Part shown: positions 1 to 10,110 of the stretch, piece by piece
Position numbering within the stretch: position 1 is the first letter of the stretch
Layout of the letters: each line of letters begins with the position of its first letter
Origin: Asterella californica
Lineage: Eukaryota > Streptophyta > Marchantiopsida > Marchantiales > Aytoniaceae
DNA length: 64,000 nucleotides
Assembly: GCA_036924285.1 (NCBI GenBank)
Contig: JAYKYS010000001.1
Coordinates: forward strand, 8,457,501-8,521,500
Reading direction: 5' to 3'
Program-made: the position numbers and the translations under genes
The notes under the pieces: generated by a model
Database searches by the model: none
What the model saw: only the letters and a program-made list of their open reading frames with translations
Told to the model about the DNA's origin: nothing

Positions 1-1075
1 TCAAAGTCTGAAAATGCTTCCATGCGTTGGCCGTCAACAGTCAAGACTTTGGAGAAAAGAAATGCTACAAGACCCATTCAAAATAGCCATGTTCACGATG
101 GCACACCTCTGCCTTCGCGTTTCCGTCACGAATTAGTCCTTTCTCTTGGAATTTTGTTTATCGTGAGATTCTGAGAATTGTTTTAGTACATACTGGTCAC
201 CAACCGAAAGGGCGAAACAGACGTAGACAGCTAATTCTAAGATCCATGTGAATGAGTTTGTTGGATGTAGGACTTTTTGACTGAACGATGTTTTATACTT
301 TAGAAACGGTCGATCAATTTAGAACTAGAGATCTCTTCACCTTCTGTGTCACTGGGTGTTGGTTGCTTACACTAACTTAGATACGGGATAGGTCTGATAC
401 CTAGTACCAAAAGTTTGCTTATCACACCTCTAATAGGTTTTTCATGCTTGATCACACCCTTCTTAACAATGTATTATTTGGATCATACCCTAGACTGAAT
501 ACCAGAGCCGTTACTTTACCATGCAAGTCTTTTCATTTCAATACTTCCGATTGTAACTAAATAATAAATATACATGTAAAGATGCTGATGTGAACCGTCC
601 CACAAGTCATCTACATGACAAAATGACAGGTTTTACAGTCGATCAGCTGATTACAGATGTTATCTAGCAATACATCGTTAAAAGGGGTATGATAAAACAC
701 GACAACCTATTAGAGGTGTAATCAATAAAATTCTCGAGGTTTTGACAACCCATGGAATACAACATGTTCTTCATAACACCAAAGGAGGACCTTTAGCTCT
801 CTGACATGTGGAAGAACATTTTATGGTAAATTGCTCGCATTTGTGACGAGATCTTCATGCCCTCTGGCGATTGTACTTTGTGTGACCGTCGGAAGTTTAA
901 TTAAGCTGTTTTGTTTAACTTTTAGCATCACTCTAATTTGAAATTCACCTACAGGTTATTAAGTAGGGGAGCATATCTGCGTCCCATTTCAACGAAACAT
1001 TTTAGCTTGATGAACTATTGTACGTCACGTTTCTGTAATATATATTTGCCAGCATTATGTTTGGGATATATACTG

Positions 1076-1138
1076 ACACATACTTTACTAGTAGTATCAG
1101 AACCCTAAAGTTATTGATACTACTAGTAAAGTATGTGT
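1076..1138. repeat. Perfect 24-bp hairpin, 15-nt loop
   Basis: Positions 1076-1099 are the exact reverse complement of 1115-1138, with a 15-nt loop between them; the next pair outward is a G-T wobble. It is too short for a typical plant miRNA precursor foldback. It could be a small MITE, or an inverted duplication made by template switching. Confidence 0.9.
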
Positions 1139-1702
1139 TCATTAACTTAAAGCTTATTAATATTAAAGTGTCCTTTTCCTTTCCTTTTGGACAATATCCA
1201 CTCGACCAGTTGACACTGTAATAGCCAACTAAGTCTTGAAAGTGCCATATTACGTATATAGAATACAGATCTAGACATCAGAGAACAAAAATTATGGCCA
1301 TGATAAGTGTCATGTTACGAGTTGTTTCAATACTATTACATGGCCAATCTGACTTTAATACAAACTATAAGAGAAGATCCCGATCTTAACGTCTCTTATA
1401 AATCCTTAGAGATAATAGTTTATTTTGACTTCTGGTGAGAGGAATTACAAACTATGACTTACAATGCAATCATATTCTGAAGCGATATCTTATTACTTAA
1501 TGAGTAGTTGTTATTTAACAACTCAACTTAATATCAAATCTGTTGTAACGATATGACACAAACTGTATCGCGGGAGGTTAAACAAGACTTACAAGTGAAT
1601 ACGCATCCAACATTTACTTCTAGGAACTTTTGCTCGTTAAAATTTGTTGTTATCCGGAAAATATATAAATGTTACATGAAAATCTACCAATCTGATATAA
1701 TA

Positions 1703-1757
1703 AGTGTTATCACTTATGAATAGTGTTATCACTTATGAATAGTGTTATGAGTGTTAT
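1703..1757. repeat. Tandem 19-bp repeat with internal dyad
   Basis: Two exact 19-bp units (1703-1721 and 1722-1740) are followed by a partial third. Each unit carries the dyad AAGTG..CACTT, so the array can also fold into small hairpins. No gene is associated. Confidence 0.85.
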
Positions 1758-2870
1758 TTATAAGTGTCGCCAAGCTGATAAGATAAATCAATGTTATCAA
1801 TATTAATTGTTAGTCAAACTTCGATATGTGGAAAAACCCAGACATAAACATGCTCTCCCTGCCACTGAGGCAGATGCCACCTCAGCCGCTTCAGAGGTGC
1901 CAGCAGAGCAACACATGACATCAAAAACAGAATTGATCATACAGACAGGTGCGGAAGCCATGGACATCGCACCTGGAGTCTAGGAATAGGTAGGAGATTT
2001 AGTTGGGTCTAAGACTTTTTATACCTTGCTGACTTTTAAGAAAAGTCAGAATTAATTGTGTTTTGCTTTGAAGCTTTCTTTTGTATTCTTAGATTATTGC
2101 GGAAGTGGCAGAGTTAGGAAGAGAAGGAATAGAGAAGAACTTCTGAAAGTGGAGAAGTCGAAGTCCAAAGATGAGATGACCGTCTTCAAGTGGGTCCTTT
2201 CATCCTCTGGACTGTAGTTTTGTTAGTGGGAGTCTCCTCCTATGTTTACAATGTAGTTTTGCTCGATTGTTAGTCAGTCCATGCCTAGGAACAATATAAG
2301 ACATGAGATTTTTGTCTAGTTTTACACACAGCGTGTTCTACACATCCGCACTCAAGAGAAAGCACAAAAGTGCAGAGAGGAGTAAATCAGGAATGGCATC
2401 CTGGTGTAGTTCTATTTAATCTGTGTCGAGAAGTAGAGTTAACACGCTGAAGGAGTAGCTACCATAAGGTGATGCAACTTCTTCTCAAGGATTTTGACTG
2501 ATTACTTGTTTACAAAAACTTTGTCTTTGTCTTCTGGGGATTGGGTTTCATCGAATTCATACCCAATTGTGCATGTGAAGTTTTCTTGTTGAGTGGCGGT
2601 GGTTGTCAGAAGTTGTGTAGTGTCAAAGTTTGTCCCATCTAGTGGAGCACTTGAGATCACATGCGGACTGTCTGTGGGGTATAGACTCCCTGTGTCGAGG
2701 TCCTCAGTCTCCTGCTCGGACGCAAATGTGAACAATAGAACCCTAATGGACTTACGTTAAGTTGTGAACGCTGTGAGTAGGACTCAACGGCTTGACCGAG
2801 AAGTCACGATCAGATGAACCGTAAGTGGTTTCATGAACCAAGGTTGGAACATTGGATTAGGAAATAAAGG

Positions 2871-3839
2871 CCTACCCCAAGATGACCGCAGACGAACGCT
2901 GACCTAAGGGGGCAAGTTTGGAAACGGACCGAAACATACGTTTGAGACATAAGTCTGAGACGTGGGTCCGAGATGCGAGATTGAGACGTGGGTCCAGCGC
3001 AGATAGACCATGGTTCGGATGCAAGTCCAAACCACAGGTTTCGAGTCTAAGTCTAGACCACATGTTTTCAAAAAATGACTTAAGTGTTGGAGCTCCAACG
3101 ACATTTTAGATCATGGACGGAGCTCCACGTAAGGTCTCGAGGCGAGTAAGGTGTCACTGGAAAGGTCTCGGCGAGAGCTTTTCAATGATATGTAGAACTC
3201 CTCCAACTGATCTCTAAGCTGAGAATTATGATCGATCTCGTGATAGAGTTGTGATATAATTTTCAGGGACCAAAGAGAAGGACGGGGTTGCCGATCCCCA
3301 GAAGTATATATGAGGGAGGTTCGATGCCTGGGTGAGTCAGGATGAGTCACCCAGGGTCCGAAGGATGGACTCTGGGGGCATGAGGCTGATGGCTGGGTCG
3401 GTTCCAAGGCACGTTGCGGTCCAGACTTGGCGTCTAGACTTAGGAACGATCTAAGGGCTGGAGCAAGACTAGGGAACAAGATGACGGGTTAGACCACAGT
3501 TCAGGAGCCTAGACCTAGACGGACATCAAGGGCGGTTGGGCCGCTGGTGTGCTGGAGGTACCGTTTAAGACCCTGGACTTTATGGGAAGTCCGCCCCAAG
3601 TCATCTTGTGACTTGCTCATGTTTTGGGACCAACCTAGACACGTCTAGGTCGAAACTTAGGGAATGTTGAGCTTGATGATGAGGGAGACGGTCCGACTCC
3701 GATCCAGACCAAACAGAGTTAAGGTAAGTGGTGCATGGATACTAACTTGTGGTTGTGGTTTCTAGGTTAGCGTTGTGAGTTTATGACCTACTGAGCAAGA
3801 GCTTCCACTAACGCAACAAGACTGTAGGTGTGTGAAAAG
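2871..3839. other. Degenerate repeat, possibly a relic LTR
   Basis: A G/C-richer stretch with imperfect internal repeats (several GAGACGTGGGTCC-like units at 2940-3000). It lies just upstream of a primer-binding-site-like sequence at 3840, so it may be an eroded LTR or leader. No matching second LTR was found in the window, so the call is weak. The ORFs inside on either strand have no recognisable domain. Confidence 0.3.
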
Positions 3840-3851
3840 TGGTATCAAAGC
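3840..3851 (+). other. Retrotransposon primer binding site (tRNA-iMet type), relic
   Basis: TGGTATCAAAGC differs by one base from TGGTATCAGAGC, the sequence complementary to the 3' end of initiator Met-tRNA that plant LTR elements use. The exact form occurs in the copia element at 17478. No clear LTR end (..CA) directly precedes it, so it could be a chance match or an eroded element. Confidence 0.35.
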
Positions 3852-5496
3852 CGATGCTTTGATGAGCGAGAACTTGAGATAACGGCTGAAGGTTGGACGC
3901 TTGAGGAGGGACGCGAGACACAAAGCGGATCAACATTTCTAGGTGAAAACTTGGAGCAATGACCGACGTAGGACAGAGTTTCAAGAGGAAGATCAAAAGA
4001 TGAGCGTCGACTGACACCGAGATCAGATCGACTGAGGCTAGTCCCGAGGCAGGAGACGACACACCTTCACTCCAACGTCAAGGGAGCCTAATACCAACTG
4101 CGATAATGGTGCAACAAGAGATGAAATTTTGCCAACGGTGCTCAACGATGTTGGTATACGATAGTACATTAGAGGACTAGCATTCTATAATTTGAAAGTT
4201 TTTCAAGAGATAGTTTGGTCGATACATTGTCTGAGACGTGCATCAAAATATTACTTATTGTTTGCAAGAGCTAGGTACACCTTTGAGACTTCTTGTTGTT
4301 GAGAAACGAGTCAAGTTATTCAAAAGAGAGGAGGAACAGTGGAGCTGATTGATTTCTTAAGGTCAGAATAGATCACAAGTGCTTATCGGAGGTAGTCGAG
4401 GAGAACGAAGATAACTTGGAGAATTACGAGGACTAGTAACGGGTCGGCAGAAACCAGAGGATGTGCATGTTTGGAAGGGGGTGAATTTCGTGCTGCAAGA
4501 TAGTACGTACAATGAAAGATGATAACAAGAGATTTTTCTCCCACTATGTACGTAGTTGTAAAAGAAGTTGCCCTCTAGCTTGTTAAGCTAGGAAGGTGCT
4601 AACCTAGGACCAAGGTAGACAAGGTGCCTTCTAGCTTATATTATAAGAACTACTAAGAAGTTATGAAGATATCAAGTGGAATCTCTTCTTGAATAGAGCA
4701 AGCATGTGTTTTCATTTATGCGAAACAAGGTTATGCATAGATGTTTTAGTCATTTTTAGTTTAAGAAAATGACAAGAAAAAACTCTATCATTTTTTATTG
4801 CTGACTGATTTATTATCAGATGGCACCATTGTGTAGATGTTCTTGAGTAGTATAGTTTTGGTTTTTTCTTTACTAGAAATGGAGATGTACAATGGAAGTA
4901 ACATCTGAAAAGTCAACAAAGGAGATAAAAGCAAATTCTATAAGTTTATGTACATGTTTCTTTACTTTATTAAACGGAAGCAGGAGCCACCTCAATGGAA
5001 GGGATAACCACTTAGGAAGAAGAGATCATTCGATCAGTTCTTTTGCTCTTAGTTCTTATCTCAACATGTTGATGCTCCCGAATAGGAGTCTATGTTGGAT
5101 GTGTGGTTACATCATACACATCTAGGGGTAGAGGATCGATATCCTCCTTAAACGTGAACTTTTTAGCTTAAGACTCCGCATGCAATCGAGATTATGAGCT
5201 AAGAGATACTTGATTCAATTATCGGAGGATTGTAAGCGGTGAGGTGATCTTCTAGTTGTGATTTCGATCATAAATCTATGTATTAGTTGATAATCTAGGT
5301 TGTATCAAGATGACATCGAGGGTTGAGAAACTTTTATTAAGGATGGGGTCAACTTAGCTAAGGATCAGTTTAGCTAGGGGGTTGCAGGGCTACGTCCTAC
5401 TCATCTAGGGGTGGAGGACCGATATACTCACTAACATTGCATTTGTCCACTTCTCAGACTTCATAGCATATTCGAACTTCGAACAAAATACAAAGT
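3852..5496. other. No gene recognised; probable retroelement interior
   Basis: Lies between a PBS-like site and a copia RNase H tail, so it may be the eroded inside of one copia element. A 77-residue plus-strand ORF at 4892-5125 has no domain I can name. A phrase around CATCTAGGGG occurs twice (about 5118 and 5402), pointing to internal repetition. No intact coding region. Confidence 0.35.
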
Positions 5497-5632
5497 GGAG
5501 AGATATGTGTCACTTGAGTACATACTGATGACCAACTAGCAAATATATTCACTAAACTTTTGTCTAAATCTTAGTTTGATAAACTGAGAAATGATCTTGG
5601 TATATGTGAACTGCCTGTGATCTTATGAGGGG
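5497..5632 (+). pseudogene. Copia polyprotein C-terminus (RNase H tail), relic
   Basis: Read from 5518, the sequence encodes VHTDDQLANIFTKLLSKS, a stop, then FDKLRNDLGICELPVIL and another stop. This is the usual C-terminal tail of plant Ty1/copia polyproteins after the RNase H domain. A TGA sits where these proteins normally have Trp just before VHTDDQ, and TAG interrupts at 5572. The rest of the polyprotein upstream is not recognisable, so this is a decayed 3' end. An LTR-like sequence beginning TGTTGAAGG follows directly. Confidence 0.8.
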
Positions 5633-5966
5633 TGTTGAAGGATAATATAAATTCACGTTCTTTTCCTTTGTGACCGTTCAGTTGTCTGTGTGGAATACCT
5701 GTCCTTACGACCTCTCAGCTCTTTCTCCCTCTTGTGTGTCTGTTCTTATCTCTTTCTTGTGTATCTGCATTGTAATTCTCACTGTGTGTCTGTTCTTATC
5801 TCCTTCTTGTGTATCTGCATTGTAACTCTCACTGTTTCTCTGTTCCTTCACTGAGCAGCCCCAATGACCTAGACTCTGGATATGATGAGACATTTTCTTT
5901 TGGTCTGATCCCAAGTTCGCAGCTCCAGCTGTGTGTGAACTCCTGCTAACTCTTGCTTTATCAACA
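5633..5966 (+). repeat. Putative 3' LTR of the copia relic, with internal 50-bp duplication
   Basis: Starts with TGTTGAAGG immediately after the copia stop region and could end at TATCAACA, giving TG..CA termini; the 3' boundary is a guess. It contains a tandem duplication, 5733-5782 and 5783-5832, with two differences, and the start of a third unit. No 5' partner LTR was identified. Confidence 0.5.
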
Positions 5967-6295
5967 GATCAGTAAGGAAGAAGATTGCTCACTGGAAAAG
6001 TATCATGCTTAAATAGTAGATGCTATTTAACTCAGCGTTTGGTGTTGATGTACACCGATTTATATTACCTTAGGTGTACTAATGTTCATCTCCTTTGGAT
6101 CGGCATCAGTACGGGGACTCCTGCACGAGTTGGGGAAAGAATGGAAAATTGGAGTTAGTTCTACCGAGCAAATTTAAGACAAGGAGCTGGAGAATAACTT
6201 AACCTTAGAAATGGAAGGAGACAAGAAGAATCGTCAAAATCTGATATGGACACGTGAAAATCCAGAACTCAAGTGCTAGAGAGAAATATACAGTG

Positions 6296-7277
6296 TTAGT
6301 TGCGTGGAGCAGAGACTGAATTACTAATTGGAGGAGTGCCCGAATCCCGAGGGGCGAGGAGTCTGCGACTATAATCTGAGTAATGGTCTTCTGAATTCGA
6401 AGGTGACTTGCTGTTTTCCAGTTCAACGTGATCGTGATAAAGTTCGGGTGCTGATGGAATGACCTCATCAGGTTGCAGCTGCCGCTTCAAATAAATACGT
6501 CGAGGATGGCAATCGAAATTATATAGCTAGGAAGATATATACATTGAATCATGACTGTAGCTACAGCCCTCACTATTCTCCCCCTCCTGATCATGAGTAC
6601 TATTAACCGTCTAAATCACAAACTTACTCTGTTCCGTCGAAACCCATTATTGAAGGTGTATCATGTAGTAGCTAGCACTAGTGTCATGCATGTCTATTTT
6701 GGAAACAACGGTGCTTAAGTGAGTTGTGAACCCAGTTTTGAGGAAGGAGCTCGTTTGCTCGTGCAGTACTCTACTGCCCGGCCATCTGCATATATACTAC
6801 TTACCTGGTCATTCTCGACAGTACTTCCAAGGTTAGCACACGAAGAAGGGATATCTGCGAGAAATTGACAGGAAGTTTAGCAGTAAGTCGACCTCCGAGA
6901 CCTAGACGATGTGTTTGGACAAGTTAATGTGAACTCAAGAATTGGCAGTTCTCAAACACGTGTACTAGCTTGCAGTGTCCAGTTCATAAAAGAATGGAGT
7001 ACAAGTGTGGTATCACTTGAGTAAGTCAATTGCATCCCAGCATGCGAGCACAACAGATAAATTAGAGCTCCTAGTGAACCCAAAAGAGGCCATGGGCTAG
7101 AATCTACTAATTAAATGTGAACTCGAAGGATAGAAACGTTGATAGACATCAACCTGTCTCTGCAAGTCGAAGGGGTCGACAAGAACCTTCAACGTCCTGA
7201 TACTTGAAGCACATGAGAACCAGCAAAAGCCCAAGCAGTATGCCACGAAGTTCCCTTCTTACTGCTGCTCTCGTCAT
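6296..7277 (-). CDS. Small secreted-peptide precursor, three exons (family member F)
   Basis: Not a family I recognise. Reconstructed exons on the minus strand: 7277-7154 (ends in phase 1), 6854-6805 (50 nt, ends in phase 0) and 6478-6296, giving 118 residues. Both introns are GT..AG; the second donor is CCAG/GTAAGT. Residues 1-12 are short and basic, followed by a hydrophobic core (ILLGLLLVLMC) and a likely signal cleavage after DVEG, before SCRPL. The C-terminal exon is hydrophilic and contains SEDHYSDYSRRLL, then SGTPPISNS near the end. An in-frame TAG precedes the ATG. Exon lengths, phases and the DVxxS..RPL motif match the gene at 28417-29453, which supports the splice model. The acidic residues next to Tyr would suit tyrosine sulfation of a processed peptide, but that is inference. 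SGTPPISN resembles the end of CLE/TDIF peptides, though the spacing does not fit the 12-residue CLE motif. Confidence 0.72.
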
Positions 7278-7289
7278 CCTCGCCTATAT

Positions 7290-8601
7290 AGTATTCTCAA
7301 TTACGCCGTCACTGTGGCGCAAATGAGGTGGAGGATCCTGCAGGCAGTGAGAAAGTATGATTTCCTGGTGCAGAAACTAAAGAGATCAACTGAAAAACCT
7401 AAAGTTTAAACGCTCGCCCGAGTTGATACATCTCCTATATATGTCTCCAGTTCGAAGTCCGATCGATCCACTAGGTCAACTGCAACAAAAAAAGGCGCAC
7501 GAGCTAGTCGAGGCATGGTTTGAACTTCGATAGTCGTTTGTGAAAGCTGGTTTGGGCTCCTTGAAGTGTCGATCCTGACCGAGAATCATTGTCTATAGCT
7601 AGACCGATGTCAATGTTGCAACGCCTCATACGTATAACTTAAGTCGGTTTGAATATGCTTTCTAACTTCGTAGCCATAGCTTGAATCAATGGCCAGGCAG
7701 ACTTTGGACAAAGGAAGCTGCAACGTACCGTCCACGTGTCCGCAGGCCTTACACCCGCGTCGTCCCCGTACAGGGACCAAGGACTTCAAATATATTGGAG
7801 TCCGTCACTATGTAACTTGATGAATACTCTAAATGACTGGGATTTAGATTATAGCTTGAAAATGAATAAATTGGAATCAAACAACTTATAAAATACGTTT
7901 TAACATGAACTTTTGGAATACACGAACAAGTTACAAGAAATCGCGTTTTATTTTGAGCAGAGAACTACCGCTACTACCGGTAGTCTTTCCCTCTTTCATG
8001 GGAACTCGAACATATGACGACGATTGCCTTTTCGGTTCGGACACACTGTTCTTCTCCAACCACAAGAGAGTTTACTTTTCCACTGAATTATCATTATTTT
8101 AATAATAATTCATGAGCGAAATGTCTACAAAATCTATATAATCTAGATTGTATAGACCTTTCGCTCAGGTTCATCGGAATCTTCCATCGTGCCTTAACCT
8201 TGGTTCCGGATTTACTCTACGTCGACCCTGTAGCATCGTATGATTGAAACAGTAAGCAACGGCCGGTCTGCTTGGTCCAGCTAGCGTCAACCATGCCACA
8301 AATTTCAACGGACCCGAAATCCTTTGGACTTTCTTAGTCACTCGTATTAAAATACGAGTGACCTTCCAGAAACGACGGTCGTCTTTCCTCCTTTAAGCTG
8401 CACTCTCATCGGGAGTTTCCGCGTCTGCGGCTCCGTCGGCTTTAGACTCTTTGCTTATCGTCCTTTCGAATTTTCACGGCTATTTCTACGGCCGGCGAAG
8501 GGTACCCGTGGTTCACCGTGATCAACAACATACAAAATCCACTATGGCCCGGGCTAGCGATTGATGTTAGCTATAGCTTCTACTGGGGTGCGACACAAAG
8601 T
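7290..8601. other. No gene recognised; hairpins only
   Basis: Upstream flank of the minus-strand peptide gene. A short plus-strand ORF at 7905-8102 has no recognisable domain. Two hairpins lie here: an imperfect one at about 8112-8169 and a perfect 12-bp one at 8337-8362. Nothing else supportable. Confidence 0.5.
8337..8362. repeat. Perfect 12-bp hairpin, 2-nt loop
   Basis: GTCACTCGTATT, AA, then its exact reverse complement. No gene is attached. It is one of a set of short perfect foldbacks spread over the window. Confidence 0.9.
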
Positions 8602-9039
8602 TATGAGATATGTACCTACAGTTTGTTGATATATTTATCAAAGTTTTATCTAAAGATAAATTTGATATTTTCATATTATGTCTAGGTGTTAAGAATATTG
8701 ATATGAATTTGAGAGAGACGGTTGACATGCTTAGTACAAGCTCCTGAAGTCATGTAAGACTCATGCGTAGTACAAGCTCCTGAAGTCCTGTAGGACTCTG
8801 GGCACAAGTTAGTAAGAATTAAGATACAACTATGTTAAGGAGACCCAACTCCTAAAGTTTTTTGACTCTCTCTATATATTGAGAAAGAGCGCTGCCCAAG
8901 TCAGTCCCTTTAGTGATATTCTGTTCTTTCTTTTCTTCCTCTTGTGAAGGGTGAGAGAACCTCCTTCTTTGTTAGAAGGTTTTCCTCCCCTGTTGATATG
9001 GTGCTATGAGTTGAGTTCTTGCTACCATACATCATAACA
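8602..9039 (+). mobile_element. Truncated copia element: polyprotein tail, PPT and 3' LTR
   Basis: Positions 8602-8719 align with the end of the polyprotein and the polypurine tract of the copia element at 17188-22609 (shared words include GATAAATTTGATATTTT and GATATGA). Positions 8720-9039 align with its LTRs, including the shared end ..CATACATC..ACA. The LTR start is GGTTGACATGC instead of TGTTGACATGC, so the terminal TG is mutated. There is no 5' LTR or gag nearby. A word around GTACAAGCTCCTGAAGT is repeated inside this LTR. The LTR end abuts the peptide-gene relic at 9045. Confidence 0.8.
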
Positions 9040-9044
9040 AGGAG

Positions 9045-9510
9045 ATGGTGGACCTGGAGTTTCTACTGTAACTCTGCATACGGGCTTCTCTGCTGAAGCC
9101 TCAGGTCAAACCTAGACGAGAGCCTAAACGATACTCATACTTCCATTTGTCAAAGGTCTGAGCTTGAGTGCTCCACAAGCAAACCTTTGGAAATCGGCCT
9201 CTGAACAGCTTACTGAGGCCTTCCAGATCTGGAGATTCCAATGAAACTGAAGAGAAAAGCCTTCATCGAGAAGTCACGTCCAGTTCAAAGGACTGCTACC
9301 GTTTCAGAGATTTAACAGAAGATGCAGCCCCACCAGATTCGGTTGACGGCTCTAATAGTGGATCCGGAAGTGATATCAAGAATCGTTCACCAAATTGTAC
9401 ATGTTCAACATCAAGAGCTCTTAATCCAAGATGGCCCAGCGGAAACCCCAGATAGCTATAGAACCCCATCAGATTCGGTTGAAGTGGAGTCTATTAGTCG
9501 ATACAACCTT
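9045..9510 (+). pseudogene. Secreted-peptide family relic without introns (member A)
   Basis: From 9045, ATGGTGGACCTGGAGTTTCT matches the signal exon of the gene at 12767, but TAA stops it after eight codons. Only about 50 bp further on, near 9155, sequence matching the C-terminal exon begins. It runs through the motif KDCYRFRDLTEDAAPPDS (compare EYCYRSRTLAEAPPDS in the intact gene). In the intact genes these two parts are 0.6-0.75 kb apart, so this copy lacks the introns, either by internal deletion or as a processed copy. A second, weaker motif unit (RTPSDSVE) follows at about 9460. The copia LTR directly upstream has replaced or displaced the original 5' part. Confidence 0.65.
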
Positions 9511-9532
9511 CAGCTCTTTTGTATATGTCATC

Positions 9533-9606
9533 ATGTACCTGGTACATATATAGCTAGCTATCTAGAGCAGGCTCGGCATGCAGATGTACCTGGTACATAT
9601 ATAACT
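9533..9606. repeat. Short direct repeat around GTACCTGGTACATATATA
   Basis: Two near-identical copies of about 25 bp begin near 9533 and 9583. Each contains the palindrome GTACC..GGTAC and is followed by a CTAGCT word. They lie in non-coding sequence after the peptide relic. Confidence 0.75.
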
Positions 9607-9892
9607 AGCTTCATGATCTTTCAGTGGACTAATTCTTGATCACTCTTTACTGTACTTCGTCGGATCGTCATTTTCTGCTACACGACATTTGCTGGTCACG
9701 ACCAGCAACAGTTGGAAATATAATTATAACGACGGATCCGGGATACTGTCAAAGAGCTTCACCGTAGACTTTCATCAACGACTGGCTGTATAGATGAATT
9801 TCACGCTTCAAAAGGACTCGTCACGGTTGAAATTTACGTTAAGCTGTGGGTATAGTGCTCGTCACTACTCACAAGACATTATGCATTCTTTG

Positions 9893-9917
9893 GTTGACAC
9901 GCCTGTCGCGTGTCAAC
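9893..9917. repeat. Perfect 10-bp hairpin, with a second small hairpin directly after
   Basis: GTTGACACGC, CTGTC, GCGTGTCAAC forms a perfect stem. Immediately after it, ATAAGCC..GGCTTAT forms a second foldback. Confidence 0.85.
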
Positions 9918-9999
9918 ATAAGCCCTAGCAGGCTTATATGAACATCACTCGAGATCTCGAGTTCTAACGAGATGAAGTAAGGACTAATTAAACACCCAT

Positions 10000-10110
10000 G
10001 CACTTTGCGCGGGGGGCTAACATTAGACTGGTCTGCCGCTCGGGCTGGGAATCCCGAGTCAGGGATTCAAACCCGGCTCGGGTCGGCTTGGAGGGATTTA
10101 GTAGGTGTGT
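10000..10110 (+). repeat. Possible tRNA-derived SINE head
   Basis: CTCGGG..CCCGAG forms an anticodon-like stem and is followed by GATTCAAACCC, which fits the Pol III B box (GGTTCRANNCC) at all but one position. An A box is not convincing, and I see no tail or target duplication. This may be a degraded SINE or tRNA-like sequence. Confidence 0.3.

Larger units (their letters stand above)
1..2870. other. Intergenic, no gene recognised
   Basis: About 2.9 kb with only short ORFs and no family I recognise. It holds a long perfect hairpin (1076-1138) and a small tandem repeat (1703-1757), listed separately. A short coding-like stretch at 1856-1983 (Ala/Glu/Thr rich, ending in TAG) and a 77-residue minus-strand ORF at 2502-2735 have no visible start context or domain; they may be repeat relics. 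Nothing else supportable. Confidence 0.6.

Noticed and set aside
1076..1138. miRNA precursor
   Set aside because: The foldback is perfect and only 63 nt long; plant precursors are usually longer with mismatched stems, and there is no evidence of transcription.
6296..6400. CLE/TDIF peptide at the end of the 7277-6296 gene (SGTPPISN)
   Set aside because: The 12-residue CLE spacing is not met, and the sister gene at 28417 lacks the resemblance altogether.
6551..6727. Plus-strand 58-codon ORF starting MTVATALTILPLLIMS, signal-peptide-like
   Set aside because: It lies inside the intron, on the opposite strand, of the better supported minus-strand peptide gene (7277-6296), and has no counterpart at the other family loci.
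7208..7326. Plus-strand ORF MRTSKSPSSMPRSSLLTAAL with a hydrophobic run
   Set aside because: It is the antisense shadow of the signal exon at 7277-7154; the minus strand aligns with the 28417 gene, the plus strand with nothing.
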